Shown: positions 24,658-31,871 of the stretch, one piece after another | Position numbering within the stretch: the first letter of the stretch is position 1 | Layout of the letters: each line of letters starts with the position of its first letter | DNA from: Gp7-AA10 sp035516895 | GTDB taxonomy: Bacteria; Acidobacteriota; Thermoanaerobaculia; Gp7-AA8 | Assembly (NCBI GenBank): GCA_035516895.1 | Contig: DATIZY010000145.1 | Location: forward strand, 1 to 55,891 | DNA: 55,891 nt | Direction of reading: 5' to 3' | Made by a program: the position numbers and the translations under genes | Notes under the pieces: generated by a model | The model's input: only the letters and a program-made list of their open reading frames with translations | The model's database searches: none | What the model was told of the DNA's origin: nothing

Positions 24658-24773
24658 TTCGGCTTCTCGCGATCGCTCCGTCCGAAACGCTCATCGCCGA
24701 GGTCGACGAAAAGATCGGCGATCTTCCGCAGGACGCGCAAGCGCTGTGGCACAAACTGAAGGCGGAGCGCTGA
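24654..24773 (+). CDS. 39-aa coupled micro-ORF
   Basis: GTG 24654 overlaps the previous stop (GTGA), and its TGA (24771-24773) overlaps the ATG of the DUF488 gene (TGATG). The product opens MIRLLAIAPSETL and ends ALWHKLKAER. Both junctions are typical of translationally coupled genes, which argues that it is translated even though it is tiny. It could be the remaining end of a larger gene (for example a lost toxin) or a true microprotein. I recognise no family. Confidence 0.45.
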   Translation: MIRLLAIAPSETLIAEVDEKIGDLPQDAQALWHKLKAER

Positions 24774-25168
24774 TGTCCATCCGGATCGTCCGGCTCGGTT
24801 CACCGCGACACGCGAACGAAGGCGTGCGAATCGGCACGGTTCGACGCCCGCCGCGCGGCGTGCGCAAAGATCGATACGCGGCCGACAACTGGTACGACGT
24901 CTGGCTGCCGAATCTCTCGCCGAGCGCGCCGCTCGTGTCGATGGCGCTCCGCTCCGACAGCGACGCCGAATGGAAGAAATTCACGAAGCGCTACGAGGCT
25001 GAAATGGCGCGGCCGGAAAACCGCCGCGTGCTGGAGACGCTCGCCGCGCTGTCACACGTCGCGAATTTCTCGGTCGGCTGCTATTGCGAGGACGAGCGGC
25101 GCTGCCATCGCAGCGTCCTCGCGCACATCCTCAAACAGCACGGCGCCGACATCACTGCATCTTCATGA
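24773..25168 (+). CDS. DUF488-family protein
   Basis: A 131-aa protein of the DUF488 family. It has the RLGSPR start, a YDVWLPNLSPS segment, FTKRYEAEM and the conserved Cys-rich VGCYCEDERRCHRSVL near the C-terminus (about 102-117). The biochemical role is unknown. It overlaps the 39-aa ORF by one base (TGATG) and the convergent PRC-barrel gene by 17 nt at its end. Confidence 0.85.
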   Translation: MSIRIVRLGSPRHANEGVRIGTVRRPPRGVRKDRYAADNWYDVWLPNLSPSAPLVSMALRSDSDAEWKKFTKRYEAEMARPENRRVLETLAALSHVANFSVGCYCEDERRCHRSVLAHILKQHGADITASS

Positions 25169-25454
25169 GCTCTTCGCGCGTGCAGCGCAGCCGCGGATGA
25201 TCGGGATCGCTGAGATCGAGCTGCTGCCACGGCACACGCAGCGGCTCGCGATGATGACGCTTCCAGCCGACGATGCGCGCCGTCGAAATGCCGAAGCGCT
25301 CCATCAGCGCGGCGGGACCGAGGTGGAATTCGTCGACGAAGTAGTCGCGGCCGCGGCGGCGGGCGACGATCGCCCCGATCCGGCCGACCACCTTGCCGTC
25401 GGCGTCCCACACGCGGCGTCCGCTCAGCTGCTCCACATGTGCCGTTGCCATCAT
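25152..25454 (-). CDS. PRC-barrel domain protein 1
   Basis: A 100-aa protein. The N-terminal half (about 8-60, LSGRRVWDADGKVVGRIGAIVARRRG) fits a PRC barrel, a small beta-barrel found in RimM, photosynthetic reaction centre H and regulatory proteins. The C-terminal part ends LRCTREELMKMQ. The first of two adjacent ATGs (25454) has GGGAGG upstream and overlaps the preceding stop (ATGA). It is last in the operon with the Nramp-related carrier and probably serves as its cytoplasmic partner. Confidence 0.72.
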   Translation of the reverse strand: MMATAHVEQLSGRRVWDADGKVVGRIGAIVARRRGRDYFVDEFHLGPAALMERFGISTARIVGWKRHHREPLRVPWQQLDLSDPDHPRLRCTREELMKMQ

Positions 25455-25831
25455 TCGCCTCCCGCTCCCGGAATCTTCGCCACGATGTGATCGCGCAGCC
25501 AGCGCTCCCAATCGAACGCCGGCGTGTCGATTGCTTTCAGATCGACCTTGATCTCGTACGCCGTGACGTCGACGACCTTCGCCCACGGCACGATCTGCCG
25601 CGCGCTTCTGCGAACGCTCCATCGCGCCCGGATCGCATTCAGCCAGCGCTCGATGCGCGGGTGGATCCGCCGGGCGAGCACGGCGAAGCCGAGCTCGAAA
25701 TGATCGATGCGCGGCGGACCGTCGCCGTCGATGTCGAGCACGATTCCGTCGACGCGCCCCATTTTCGTCTCGTCGGAATCGACGAGCTGCCGGTCGAGGA
25801 GATCGCGGATGACGTCGAGCCGTTCCTTCAT
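25451..25831 (-). CDS. PRC-barrel domain protein 2
   Basis: A 126-aa protein with a PRC-barrel pattern at residues about 9-50 (LLDRQLVDSDETKMGRVDGI, then DIDGDGPPRIDHFELG). A helical RRIHPRIERWLNAIRARW segment and a second beta-rich part (VDVTAYEIKVDLKAID) follow. Its ATG overlaps the stop of the carrier gene (TGATG) and its own stop overlaps the next start, so the three are translated together. The arrangement suggests a soluble module that gates or senses for the transporter. This is inference. Confidence 0.72.
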   Translation of the reverse strand: MKERLDVIRDLLDRQLVDSDETKMGRVDGIVLDIDGDGPPRIDHFELGFAVLARRIHPRIERWLNAIRARWSVRRSARQIVPWAKVVDVTAYEIKVDLKAIDTPAFDWERWLRDHIVAKIPGAGGE

Positions 25832-27048
25832 CAGCTACCTCCGACCACCGCGAGCGGAATCGAGACGACCGCCAGCACGAGCGTGAGCACGACGATCGCC
25901 GCGGCGGCGACATTCGAGATCGCGCCGTTCGCCGCGTCGTGCAGCAGTTTGCGGTCGTTCATCAGCAGCAGCATCGGAATCGCGACGAACGGCAGCGCCG
26001 CGGCGCTGAGCGCCATCGTGATCATCGTCAGCTGCAGCGGATCCATTCCCACGAGCATGAACAGCGATCCGACGAGCAGCGCTGCGGTGTAGACGAGGCA
26101 GAAGCGCGCGTCTTCATCGGGAGCGAGGTCCTCGCCCCAGTTCCAGCCGAACGTCTGCGCGAACGTGTACGACATCGACAGCGCCACTTCGACCGCGGCG
26201 CCGAGACACGCGATTCCCATCGAGACGGCAAAGAGGACGTAGCCCCAGAAGGGAAACGCCGAGGTGAGCATCAGCGCGGCCTGGTGATAGTCGTCGACGT
26301 GAATGCCTCGCGGCGCAAGCACGACGCCGGCGACGATGATCGCGCCGATCGAAATCACGCTGCCGAATGCCATGCCGATCACCGACACCGCGCGATTGAC
26401 AGGAATGTACGACGCGTCCCATTCGTCCTCCACCGCCCCCGACGAGTAGAAGTAGAAAAGGTACGGAGCGATCACCGCGCCGACGATGCTGACCGCGATG
26501 AACCAGTAGTTCGCGGGATGTTGCGAAGGCAGCGACGGCAGCGAGCCGCGCAGAAGGTCGTGCAGCGGCGGCCGATGCCACACCGCAGCCACGACGAAGC
26601 AGAGCGTGATCAATCCGAGCAGGGACGTGCTGTTCTCGATCGCACTGAACGTCGATCGCCACAAGAAAAGCCAGAGGAGCACCGCCACCGGCAACGCCCA
26701 GACCTGGAGCGGCAAGCCGGTGACGAGATGCAGAGCGAAGCAGACGCCGCCGATCTCCGCGCCTAACACGAGGATGTGAATCACCGTGAGGATCGCGAAC
26801 GGCACGAGCCAGAACGTGAATCCGAAATGCTCGCGGATCGCGTCGGGCAGCGCCTTGTTCGTCACCGCCGCGAATCGGCCCGACATCTCGATCAGAAAGA
26901 TGACGACGATCGTCGCCAGCAGCATCGCCCAGATGAGCTGAAAGCGAAATCGCGCGCCGGCCTGCGTGCACGTGGCGATGTTGCCGACGTCGAAAAACCC
27001 TCCGACGCTGGTGAGGACGCCGAGGGCGAGGGTCATCGCTTTTTTCAT
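25831..27048 (-). CDS. Nramp-related divalent-metal transporter
   Basis: A 405-aa polytopic protein (about 11 helices) of the Nramp superfamily. Canonical helix 1 DPGN appears as DVGN (FFDVGNIAT, about residues 20-28), and the helix 6 MPH motif appears as APY (VIAPYLFYFYSSG). These are the metal-binding positions of Mn/Fe carriers. D and N are kept, but the Met and His are lost, as in Nramp-related carriers with altered selectivity such as Mg-type homologues. The start is ATG 27048, since the longer frame covers the upstream lipoprotein gene. Overlapping junctions on both sides place it in a BON-lipoprotein-carrier-PRC-PRC operon. Confidence 0.85.
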   Translation of the reverse strand: MKKAMTLALGVLTSVGGFFDVGNIATCTQAGARFRFQLIWAMLLATIVVIFLIEMSGRFAAVTNKALPDAIREHFGFTFWLVPFAILTVIHILVLGAEIGGVCFALHLVTGLPLQVWALPVAVLLWLFLWRSTFSAIENSTSLLGLITLCFVVAAVWHRPPLHDLLRGSLPSLPSQHPANYWFIAVSIVGAVIAPYLFYFYSSGAVEDEWDASYIPVNRAVSVIGMAFGSVISIGAIIVAGVVLAPRGIHVDDYHQAALMLTSAFPFWGYVLFAVSMGIACLGAAVEVALSMSYTFAQTFGWNWGEDLAPDEDARFCLVYTAALLVGSLFMLVGMDPLQLTMITMALSAAALPFVAIPMLLLMNDRKLLHDAANGAISNVAAAAIVVLTLVLAVVSIPLAVVGGS

Positions 27049-27353
27049 GTCGATGCGTGGAGCGAAGCGAATCGCTTCACGAGACGCGCGACCGCGGCGC
27101 GATCGTTTCGATCGATCGCCTGTCGCATCTCCTCCGCCGCCGCGCGCGCCGCGGGCGCCACGGGCGCTTTCGTCTTCTGCAGCGCCCGGTCGGCGGAGTC
27201 GATCGTCGCGCGCACGAACGACGTCGGAACGCGGCCGGCGAGCCACTGCTCCCCGGTGAATTGCAGCGTCGCGACCCACGACGACGCCTGGTCGGCCGTC
27301 GTCCGACTGCACGCGGCGATCAGCAACAGGGCAAAAAGCAAATGCCGACGCAT
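27045..27353 (-). CDS. small lipoprotein
   Basis: A 102-aa protein with a lipoprotein signal (RRHLLFALLLIAACS, Cys at about 14) and a short, mostly helical mature part rich in Ala and Arg (RALQKTKAPVAPAARAAAEEMRQAIDR). No family is recognised. ATG 27353 is chosen because it starts the signal peptide. Its stop overlaps the carrier start by ATGA, tying it to metal transport. Confidence 0.65.
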   Translation of the reverse strand: MRRHLLFALLLIAACSRTTADQASSWVATLQFTGEQWLAGRVPTSFVRATIDSADRALQKTKAPVAPAARAAAEEMRQAIDRNDRAAVARLVKRFASLHAST

Positions 27354-27395
27354 GCCGGCATTCGTGCACTGCATTCTGCTTGCCGAGCCGAGCCG

Positions 27396-27752
27396 TTACT
27401 CGCGCTCGCGAGCGACGCGGATCTGGTTCTGCACGTCCTCCACTCCCCTGACGGACTCGGCCACATCCTCGGCACGCCGCTTGGCCATACGATCGTCGAC
27501 GGAGCCGGAGAGCGTGACGACGCCGCCATTCACGTTCACTTCGATGTCGGTGGCGTCGATATAGTGATCGTCGGTCAGCCGCTCGCAGACGTCTTCGCGA
27601 ATGCGCTCGTCGGAGCGGCGGTAGTTTTTCGGTCCCGCTCCGCGATACGACGGCCGGCGATAGCGGTCTTCGACATCGCGTCCGCCGCCGCGCATGTAGC
27701 CCTCACCTTCGTAGCCGAAAATGCCGCGGTTCTCTTCGTCGTAGTGAGGCAT
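27396..27752 (-). CDS. BON-domain protein
   Basis: A 118-aa protein. An Arg/Gly/Tyr-rich, disordered N-terminus (about 1-50) is followed by one BON domain (about 52-115: RIREDVCERLTDDHYIDATD, then VNGGVVTLSGSV and AEDVAESVRGVEDVQNQI). BON domains bind membranes or other proteins in osmotic-shock and secretin proteins. No signal peptide is seen. ATG 27752 has GGAGGAAC upstream. It lies 42 bp upstream of the small lipoprotein gene on the same strand and probably heads the operon. Confidence 0.82.
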   Translation of the reverse strand: MPHYDEENRGIFGYEGEGYMRGGGRDVEDRYRRPSYRGAGPKNYRRSDERIREDVCERLTDDHYIDATDIEVNVNGGVVTLSGSVDDRMAKRRAEDVAESVRGVEDVQNQIRVARERE

Positions 27753-27797
27753 CGTTGTTCCTCCACGCAAAGTCGCAGCAACACGCGCACCAGCTTG

Positions 27798-28397
27798 TCA
27801 TTGAATCCTGCGCGCGCGGCCGTTCGCATCGATGAACGACATCGACGACGTGCCATCGGCCGCGACTTCGATGACCACGCGCCTCCTGCCTGCCGCGTCC
27901 ATCAGCGCCAGGCTCGTGTTTCCGCGATCGTCCGTGCCCGCCCAGAAGCGCCGGTGCGACTCGCCCGCTTTCGGGCTGTCACTCACCATCAGGCCGGCAA
28001 ACTTGTCCTCGCTGTCGTTGACTCCGGCGAGCTGCACGATCTGATTCGCTTCGTATTTGTCGAACGACAAGCTGCCGCCCGAATCGACGACCTGCCCCTT
28101 TGCGTCCCGGCGTCCGCCGAAAATCAGCCCGCCGTTCTCCGAGCCTTCATCGTTGTAGAACAGCATGCCGGCCTGCGGACGATCGAACGCGCGCTCTTTT
28201 CCATGGACGATGATGCCGGGCAGCTTTGCATGATCGGAGATGACCATCCGCAGCGTTCCGTCGGGCTCAACCACGTTGATGCGGTGGACCGTGATCTCGT
28301 CGAATGTCGTCGATCGCGAGACGGCCGTCAGCAACAGGTACGCGAGAATGGCGGTGACGACGAGGGAATACGCGGCCAGAAAGCGCAACGTCTTCAT
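27798..28397 (-). CDS. membrane-anchored protein of unknown function
   Basis: A 199-aa protein with one N-terminal helix (about 6-26, FLAAYSLVVTAILAYLLLTAV) and an extracytoplasmic beta-rich domain with repeated short strands (TVHRINVVEPDGTLRMVISD, GMLFYNDEGSENGGLIFGG, SLALMDAAGRRRVVIEV). I recall similar uncharacterised proteins in soil bacteria but cannot name a family. The pattern of D-x-x-G turns suggests a beta-helix or blade repeat. Confidence 0.6.
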   Translation of the reverse strand: MKTLRFLAAYSLVVTAILAYLLLTAVSRSTTFDEITVHRINVVEPDGTLRMVISDHAKLPGIIVHGKERAFDRPQAGMLFYNDEGSENGGLIFGGRRDAKGQVVDSGGSLSFDKYEANQIVQLAGVNDSEDKFAGLMVSDSPKAGESHRRFWAGTDDRGNTSLALMDAAGRRRVVIEVAADGTSSMSFIDANGRARRIQ

Positions 28398-28530
28398 GCT
28401 CGCCCATTACGCATCGTGTGACCGGAAAGTTAACGTCATGCCGCGACCATTGATGCATCGCCGGGAGATCGTGGAGTCGGCGGCAGCGAGCCGCCGCTCT
28501 GCATGGAGCCCCTCGAGAACGCGCTGCAGA

Positions 28531-28734
28531 TCAGATGTAGCCCTTCGCGCGGGCGAGCGGGATGAGCGAGAGGACGATTCCGACCAGGACGATCATCAGG
28601 GCGCTCGAAAATATATAAGGATAAATAATCAGCAAAAATCCTACGATCAGATAGAACGGATCGTGCTCCTTCTTCGCGATGTAGAGGTACACCGTCCCAA
28701 CGCCGCCGAAGATCAATCCGAGGAAGAGGGTCAT
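28531..28734 (-). CDS. 67-aa membrane protein, unknown
   Basis: A small protein with two hydrophobic helices (about 1-20 and 27-58) and a basic end (LARAKGYI). ATG 28734 faces the divergent threonine dehydratase gene, whose start is only 17 bp away. Codons for LLIIYPYIF (28604-28634) are unusually AT-rich (ATT, TAT, ATA, TTT) compared with neighbours. Nothing indicates a specific role. Confidence 0.5.
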   Translation of the reverse strand: MTLFLGLIFGGVGTVYLYIAKKEHDPFYLIVGFLLIIYPYIFSSALMIVLVGIVLSLIPLARAKGYI

Positions 28735-28750
28735 GTTAAATTCCCCCGCC

Positions 28751-29710
28751 ATGTTCACCCTGACGAACGAGGATTTCAAGCAGGCGCGCGCCCGCATCGC
28801 TTCGCACATCAAACACACGCCTCTGCTCACGTCGCGGCAATTGAGCGAAGCGACCGGGTACGACGTGCGGCTCAAGGCGGAGCTGTTTCAGCGCGTCGGC
28901 TCGTACAAGATCCGCGGGCCGCTGAACAAATTCGCGCTCATGCCGGAGGAGCAGAAGCGGCGCGGTGTCGTCTGCTCGTCGGCGGGAAACCACGCGCAGG
29001 GAGTCGCGCTCGCTGCGAAGATCCACGGCATTCGCGCGGTGGTCTGCATGGCAGAGAACGCCACGCCGTCGAAGATCGCCGCCACAAAAGGCTACGGGGC
29101 CGAGGTGGTGCTGCACGGAACGATCTGGGATGAAGCGAACGAGAAAGCGAAGGAGCTCGTGCGCACGCAGGGACTCACGTACGTGCATCCATTCGACGAC
29201 CCGCAGCTCATCGCCGGCCAGGGCACGCTCGGCCTCGAGATTGTCCAGGACTGGCCTCAGGTCGACGCGGTGATCGTTCCGATCGGCGGCGGAGGATTGA
29301 TCTCCGGCGTTTCGATGGCCGTGAAGAGCCACAATCCGAAGGCGCGCGTGATCGGCGTCGAGTCATCGGACGGACCGGCGATGAAGATGAGCGTCGAGGC
29401 CGGGTCGCTGCAGACGATCGACTGCAGGACGATCATCGACGGACTGCGCGTGCGCCGCGTGGGCGAGCTGAATTTCTCGGTGGTGCAGCGCTTCGTTGAT
29501 GAAATCGTCGCGCTGCCGGATCGGGAGATTTTCGAGGCGATGATCTGGATCATGGAGCGCTGCAAGCTGGTCGTCGAAGGCGCCGCGGCGGCGCCGGTCG
29601 GCGCGCTGCTGCACGGACTCGTCAAGCTGCCCGCCGGCTCGCGCGTGGCCGTGGTCCTCTCCGGCGGCAACCTGAATCTCGATCAGCTGCGCGGGCTCAA
29701 ATGGAACTGA
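28751..29710 (+). CDS. threonine/serine dehydratase (PLP, catabolic type)
   Basis: A 319-aa fold-type II PLP enzyme that deaminates threonine to 2-oxobutyrate (or serine to pyruvate). The Schiff-base Lys lies in GSYKIRG, the substrate loop is SSAGNHAQGVA, and the phosphate-binding loop is GGGGLISG. No C-terminal ACT regulatory domain is present, so it resembles short catabolic TdcB-like forms. An upstream in-frame ATG (28733) would overlap the start of the divergent gene. The TAAATT box 8 nt before ATG 28751 supports a leaderless start there. The stop overlaps the DinB gene by 10 nt. Confidence 0.88.
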   Translation: MFTLTNEDFKQARARIASHIKHTPLLTSRQLSEATGYDVRLKAELFQRVGSYKIRGPLNKFALMPEEQKRRGVVCSSAGNHAQGVALAAKIHGIRAVVCMAENATPSKIAATKGYGAEVVLHGTIWDEANEKAKELVRTQGLTYVHPFDDPQLIAGQGTLGLEIVQDWPQVDAVIVPIGGGGLISGVSMAVKSHNPKARVIGVESSDGPAMKMSVEAGSLQTIDCRTIIDGLRVRRVGELNFSVVQRFVDEIVALPDREIFEAMIWIMERCKLVVEGAAAAPVGALLHGLVKLPAGSRVAVVLSGGNLNLDQLRGLKWN

Positions 29711-30201
29711 GCATTCTCCGCGCGTGGCGCACGACCCATCGCGTGACGGTCTTTCTCATCGAGAACATTCCGCGCGACGTCTGGGCGGCGACGATTCCGG
29801 GCATTCCGCGGCGAACGATCCGTTCGATCGCCGCGCATCTCCACAATTCGCGCTGCAGCTGGATCAAGAGGCTCGGCGAGGAGAACGGCATCGACGCGCC
29901 TGCGTTCGTCGATCCGCACCGAGTGACGCAGCGGCAGCTCAAGACCGCACTCGAGAAGAGCGGCCGCGCGATGGAGGCGCTGCTGCGGCTCGCGTTCGCG
30001 AACGGCGGATCGATTCCGCCGACGAAGGCGTACGTCTGGCGCAACCTGCCGCTCGATGCCGGCCACTTCCTCGCCTACTTCGCGGCGCATGAGGGGCATC
30101 ATCGCGGGCAGATCGTGCTCGCTGCGCGTCAGCTCGGGAAGCGTCTGCCAGCCACCGTCACCGGCGGTCTGTGGCAGTTCCGGACGCACGCCCGCGACTG
30201 A
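29701..30201 (+). CDS. DinB-family protein
   Basis: A 166-aa four-helix DinB-like protein. The likely metal-binding His residues are in IAAHLHNSR (about 46) and in the C-terminal HEGHHRGQI (about 130-137), the usual DinB/YfiT triad layout. Members include thiol-dependent transferases and hydrolases, and the activity here is unknown. It overlaps the threonine dehydratase by 10 nt and is translationally coupled to it. Confidence 0.82.
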   Translation: MELSILRAWRTTHRVTVFLIENIPRDVWAATIPGIPRRTIRSIAAHLHNSRCSWIKRLGEENGIDAPAFVDPHRVTQRQLKTALEKSGRAMEALLRLAFANGGSIPPTKAYVWRNLPLDAGHFLAYFAAHEGHHRGQIVLAARQLGKRLPATVTGGLWQFRTHARD

Positions 30202-30246
30202 ACGGCCGGGACCGTGCTCGTACCGGATGCAACTGGGATATGTGAC

Positions 30247-30276
30247 GGGACGGACGACGCCGTGGTCATCCGTCCC
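30247..30276. terminator. hairpin between convergent genes
   Basis: GGGACGGACGAC (30247-30258), loop GCCGTG, then GTCATCCGTCCC (30265-30276), a 12-bp stem with one mismatch. It has no T-run and lies between DinB (+) and the exported protein gene (-), so it could serve both directions. Confidence 0.45.
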
Positions 30277-30310
30277 CTGAACGCCTGAAGGAAAAGAAGC
30301 GCCGCTGCGC

Positions 30311-30811
30311 TTATCTCGGATCCACGTCGAGCGCGAACGTCAGCTCGAACGCCTCGGTGTCCGGCGAATGCTTGGCAGAAGCGTTTTTCGTCGCGTACGA
30401 TCCCTCGATTCGTTTTCCGTCGTTCTTCGTCAGCTTGAGGTTCGCCGCATCGCTCCTCGAGTGCGTGCCTTCGTCGTCGTACACCTGAACGTTGTAAGGC
30501 GTGCCGTCGTACTTGATCTTCAGCTCGACGAGCGTGTTGAAGTGCTTTCCGAGCTGGTCGGTCAGCTCGCGACAGGGATCGGACGATGCCTTGAGGGCGG
30601 CCTTGTTCATCGGACCGTTCGAAAACGCCACCACCGTGATCCGTTTGCCTTCGTTGAGCATGTCGTCCTGCGTACATGCGTACGAATCGGTCAGCGCGAC
30701 AGGTTTTCCGTGGTTGTAGTAAGTGCTGCCGGCTCCCAAGGCCGGACCGGCCATGATCGAAAGGGTCATCGCACACGCGAACACGGACACCGTGAGTCTC
30801 GGAAGAGTCAT
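30311..30811 (-). CDS. exported protein of unknown function
   Basis: A 166-aa protein with a clear signal peptide (about 1-27, LTVSVFACAMTLSIMAGPALGA). The mature part has two Cys (ACTQDDM and DPCRELT) that could form a disulphide, and a beta-rich C-terminal half (VELKIKYDGTPYNVQVYDDEG). The ATG at 30811 has AAGGAG about 9 nt upstream. The longer frame to 30955 lacks sequence character and is rejected. No family is recognised. Confidence 0.6.
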   Translation of the reverse strand: MTLPRLTVSVFACAMTLSIMAGPALGAGSTYYNHGKPVALTDSYACTQDDMLNEGKRITVVAFSNGPMNKAALKASSDPCRELTDQLGKHFNTLVELKIKYDGTPYNVQVYDDEGTHSRSDAANLKLTKNDGKRIEGSYATKNASAKHSPDTEAFELTFALDVDPR

Positions 30812-30959
30812 GATTCGAATACTCCTTTTTCGCGAGGCGGGCATCATACCGCACCGCTGCAAGCACCTGAGCGATCGCGACTTTCCGCTGAAGCCCAAAT
30901 CACGAAATCGGTATCCGGGGCCGTGGCCGGCGAGGGATTGCGTTCCGCTGATCACAGCG

Positions 30960-31307
30960 TCAGTACGGCAGCTCGTCGGGATCGCGGCCGGCGTAGTCGG
31001 GCTCGGGGTCGTTCACGAACTGCACGGCGTGGATCGTCGTTCGTCCCTCGCGAATCGCTTTCGCGACGCGATGCCGGCCGTCCATGACTCGCCCATCGGC
31101 CGCGAGGATGATCGGGAAGTCGAGATCCGCTTCGTCGATCAGAAGCATGTGGCCGGCGAGGTCGTCCGACCAATCGTGATCGAGTCCGCGAATGTCGCTG
31201 ATGCGTACCTCTTTTCGGGGCAGCTCGCGCGAAAGCTCGACGAGGCGGTCGACGTCCCAGGCGAGCAGACCACGTTCGGACTCGCGAAAGTAGTACTGCT
31301 TTCGCAC
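30960..31307 (-). CDS. ParB/sulfiredoxin-like domain protein
   Basis: A 115-aa protein with VDRLVELSRELPRKEVRI and a GRVMDGRHRVAKAIREG loop (about 71-87), the ParB-N/Srx-like phosphate-binding signature. Small ParB-fold proteins without the DNA-binding domain often accompany other genes and may be nucleotide-binding. GTG 31307 follows the DUF1801 stop by one base, so the two form an operon. It is not a chromosome-partitioning ParB. Confidence 0.68.
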   Translation of the reverse strand: MRKQYYFRESERGLLAWDVDRLVELSRELPRKEVRISDIRGLDHDWSDDLAGHMLLIDEADLDFPIILAADGRVMDGRHRVAKAIREGRTTIHAVQFVNDPEPDYAGRDPDELPY

Positions 31308-31308
31308 G

Positions 31309-31725
31309 TTACCGCCGGCGCGCCGCCTTCGCGATCGCGATCCAGCGGTCGGGCGGCGTGGCAGCGATGATTTCGCCGATCGCGTCCAGCGGCAGATCGT
31401 CCGCGCTCTTGAAACGAATGCACGCTTTGCCCATGTCGAGCTTCCTGCCCGAGGCGCGCAATTTCGCCGCCTGCGCCGGATCGGCGTAGATGGTCATGAG
31501 GTGCAGCGACAGATAGGCCTTCTGCGACGCGAGGGCAACGTACCAGAGCGCATTGCCGTTGTAAGTGTCGGGATAACGCGCGAGCGGCACCTGGTAGACG
31601 AGCATGTTCTTGACAACGGTTTCCTCATAGCCCTTCGGCAGATTCTTGCGAATCAGCTTGCGGAGGCGAATGACGTCGGCTTTTCGCGTCTCGGGAATCT
31701 GCTCGAGAAATTCGGAAATCTTCAT
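31309..31725 (-). CDS. DUF1801 protein
   Basis: A 138-aa protein of the DUF1801 family. It has a KISEFLEQIPETRKADVIRL start, the YEETVVKNMLVYQVPLARYP centre and the MGKACIRFKSADDLP motif. The function is unknown. ATG 31725 is selected, as the longer frame is antisense-like GC-rich text. It is co-directional with the ParB-like gene, 1 bp apart. The sequence from 31726 to 31871 has no gene that I can see. Confidence 0.8.
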   Translation of the reverse strand: MKISEFLEQIPETRKADVIRLRKLIRKNLPKGYEETVVKNMLVYQVPLARYPDTYNGNALWYVALASQKAYLSLHLMTIYADPAQAAKLRASGRKLDMGKACIRFKSADDLPLDAIGEIIAATPPDRWIAIAKAARRR

Positions 31726-31871
31726 CTCACGCTGCAGACCCGCCGATGTCGAAGAAGACCGGTCGAGGCACCGATGTCCGATACAGGGAGCTCCGGAACC
31801 GGCGCGGCCAGTCTCATGCGCTGACACTAGCACGCCGCGAGGACTCACGGGGGCGGGCCCGAAGGCGATGG

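Noticed and set aside
24433..24773. Complete toxin-antitoxin pair
   Set aside because: The first product has an antitoxin-like style, but the second is only 39 aa and shows no toxin motif.
28733..28735. ATG 28733 as the threonine dehydratase start, overlapping the start of the divergent gene in a CATG
   Set aside because: ATG 28751 has a -10 box at leaderless spacing and needs no overlap of opposing starts, though a purine-rich stretch upstream of 28733 leaves some doubt.
30960..31307. Chromosome-partitioning ParB
   Set aside because: Only the N-terminal fold signature is present, with no HTH, no ParA and no parS-like site.
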